Under the pieces are notes generated by a model. The model saw only the letters and a list, made by a program, of their open reading frames with translations, was not told where the DNA came from and searched no databases. Position numbers and translations under genes: made by a program. A DNA stretch of 64,000 nucleotides from Rhodococcus sp. P-2 (GTDB lineage: Bacteria > Actinomycetota > Actinomycetes > Mycobacteriales > Mycobacteriaceae), in contig NZ_CP066779.1 of assembly GCF_016598535.1 (NCBI RefSeq), positions 3,286,001 to 3,350,000 of the forward strand. Direction: 5' to 3'. Every line of letters starts with the position of its first letter. Position 1 is the stretch's first letter. Shown piece by piece: positions 62,443 to 64,000 of the stretch.

Positions 62443-62482
62443 TATCAATGTATATCTCACCGGGGGCCTTGCGGCAAGGCCC
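62443..62482 (+). promoter_or_regulatory. Rifamycin-associated element (RAE) and -10 region upstream of helR
   Basis: GGGCCTTGCGGCAAGGCCC (62464-62482) is a perfect 8-3-8 palindrome and closely matches the known actinobacterial RAE, GGGGCTTGCGGCAAGGCCCC (20 bp). AT-rich -10-like sequence TATCAATGTATATC lies directly upstream (62443-62456). The 270-bp gap 62290-62559 otherwise shows nothing. The RAE precedes rifamycin-inducible resistance genes in other actinomycetes. Confidence 0.75.
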
Positions 62483-62559
62483 GGGTAGTGCCGCAGAATG
62501 GCTCTTCCGATCCCGCACGACCGACTACGGGATCGGAACAGCCAGCGGACGTGAGGGCA

Positions 62560-64000
62560 CGTGCCAACCCAGGGATACGAAGAAGAACTGCGATCCGAGC
62601 GGAACTATGTGGAGGGGCTCTACGCACGCCTCGATGCGGAGCGCGCACGAGTCAAAGGCAGGTACAACACCGCTCTGCGCGGAAACGGCGAGGCACTCAT
62701 GGAACGCGACGCCGAGGTGCGCGCACTTGCCAAAGAAGTGAAAAGGCTGGACGTAGCCGACAACGGACTGTGCTTCGGCCGGTTGGACTCGCTGTCGGGT
62801 GAGACTTCGTACATCGGCCGAATCGGCCTTCTCGATGCGGACAACGACTACGAACCGGTGCTGCTCGATTGGCGGGCACCGGCGTCTCGCGCGTTCTACG
62901 TGGCCACCGCTGCCAACCCGGAAAACATGCGTCGACGCCGTCAGTTCCACACCCGTAGTCGACGCGTGGTCGATTTCACCGACGAGGTACTCGGACGCCC
63001 CGACGGCGTAGAACACGACGCGCACAGCGACTCCGCCCTGCTCGCGGCAGTCAACGCACCCCGCGGTGAAGGAATGCGGGACATCGTGGCGACGATCCAG
63101 GCCGAGCAGGACGACATCGTCCGGCTCGAGCACCCAGGGGTGTTGGTGATCGAGGGTGGCCCGGGTACCGGGAAGACCGTCGTCGCCTTGCACCGCGTCG
63201 CCTACCTGCTCTACACGCAGCGAGAGCGGATGGAACGTCACGGCGTTCTCGTGGTCGGGCCGAACCCGGCGTTCTTGAACCACATCGGCCGCGTACTGCC
63301 CTCGCTGGGAGAATCCGACGTGGTGTTCATGACCACCGGTGATCTCGTTCCCGGCCTGCGCGTCACCGCCGAGGACACCCCGGCCGCCGCCGAACTCAAA
63401 GGTTCGCTGAAGATCCTCGACGTTCTCGGCGCAGCGATTGCCGATCATCAGCGATTACCCGAGAACCCGCTGTTGATCGAATTGGCAGACGTCACCGTGC
63501 GAATCGACGCCGAAACCGCGGAGTGGGCCCGAGAAGAAGCCCGTACGAGCGGACTCCCCCACAACGACGCTCGCACTGTGTTCACCGAAATCCTCACCTG
63601 GGCGCTGACCGAACGGGCGATAGCGCGGATCGGCAAGGGGTGGTTGACACGCAGTGACCGTGAAGCCTGGGAGCAAGTGCGGGCAGACCTGACCGCAGAG
63701 CTGGTGGAAAACAGCGCGTTTGCCGCGGCGCTCGACACCCTCTGGCCGATTCTGACTCCGAAAGAGCTACTGACACAGCTGTTTACTTCTCCGGCACGAC
63801 TACGCGCGGCAGGCGCGGACGAGAAGCTGCTCCGCCAGGACGGTGACGGCTGGACCGTCTCGGACGTTCCGTTGCTCGACGAGTTGGTGGACATGCTCGG
63901 CCGGGACAAGCCCGTCGACCAGAGTGCCGAACGTGAACGCCGCGACGAGGCTGCGTATGCAGCGGGCGTACTGGACATGATGATCAGCCGCGAGGACCTG
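62560..64000 (+). CDS. helR: HelR-type RNA polymerase-recycling helicase (3' truncated by window)
   Basis: A superfamily 1 HelD-family protein, open to the end of the window (about 480 codons seen). An N-terminal coiled-coil-like region (about 1-50: EEELRSERNYVEGLYARLDAERARVK) is typical of HelD; Walker A is EGGPGTGKTVVALHRVAYLLY (about 197-217), preceded by VLLDWRAPASRAFY. HelD proteins remove RNA polymerase from DNA; HelR displaces rifamycin from it. The GTG at 62560 is after GTGAGGGCAC. The RAE 77 bp upstream makes HelR the best call. The remaining C-terminal motifs are not visible. Confidence 0.85.

Overview
The window looks like chromosomal DNA of a high-GC mycolic-acid actinobacterium, most likely Rhodococcus of the erythropolis/qingshengii group. 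This rests on gene order and protein style, not on a database search. The left 15 kb keeps an order I know from Mycobacterium tuberculosis (Rv3662c to Rv3644c): Fic-like protein, SerB-like HAD phosphatase, a Tad/Flp-type secretion operon, DEAD/DEAH helicase, cspA, Rv3647c-like protein, topA, holB and tRNA-Thr. Actinobacterial GTG starts, 4-bp ATGA/GTGA overlaps and mycolata gene families support this.

Layout. (1) 1-14.9 kb is the conserved core. The 505-894 gap sits where mycobacteria encode the RNA-polymerase-binding RNA Ms1/MTS2823, and it has a suitable minus-strand promoter and hairpin. Between 2.0 and 6.6 kb seven overlapping genes encode a CpaE/Ssd-like ATPase, a TadA ATPase, two TadB/C membrane proteins, a small pilin-like protein and two TadE/G-like proteins. 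(2) 14.9-23.2 kb holds small membrane proteins, a DJ-1/PfpI protein, a secreted lipase with its TetR regulator, an HTH protein with a palindrome on its own promoter, and an ECF sigma factor paired with a YCII/DGPF protein. (3) 23.2-34.4 kb is catabolic: HSL-type esterase with PucR-like regulator, LysR divergent from a GlcD-like FAD dehydrogenase, an aldehyde dehydrogenase/SDR operon probably controlled by a nearby TetR, and a second secreted lipase.

(4) 34.4-41.0 kb is an iron-siderophore uptake locus: lipoprotein, two permeases, ATPase and siderophore-interacting reductase in one minus-strand operon. It diverges from a double-headed AraC regulator, with a 16/19 match to the IdeR/DtxR iron box between them. 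(5) 41.0-47.5 kb has a VOC protein/TetR pair and an acyl-CoA synthetase, MaoC hydratase and MFS symporter operon divergent from another TetR. Both TetR intergenic regions contain perfect palindromes. (6) 47.5-54.5 kb looks like a stress and redox set: PHP phosphatase, CinA/PncC amidohydrolase, disordered protein, YbdK-like ligase, DUF7218-like protein, large clade-2 catalase and CsbD-like protein. (7) 54.6-61.8 kb is an RpiR-regulated carbohydrate-type ABC importer with a PtpB-like phosphatase and a metallophosphodiesterase inserted between its lipoprotein and permeases, probably for a phosphorylated organic solute. (8) The window ends inside a HelD/HelR-type helicase preceded by a palindrome matching the rifamycin-associated element, which suggests a rifamycin-inducible RNA polymerase protection gene.

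The most interesting points are the Ms1-like RNA, the RAE-helR pair, the phosphatase/phosphodiesterase importer operon, the 538-aa tandem AraC protein, and several small genes or remnants of 41-65 codons or fewer. No CRISPR array, rRNA, intact insertion sequence or prophage was seen.
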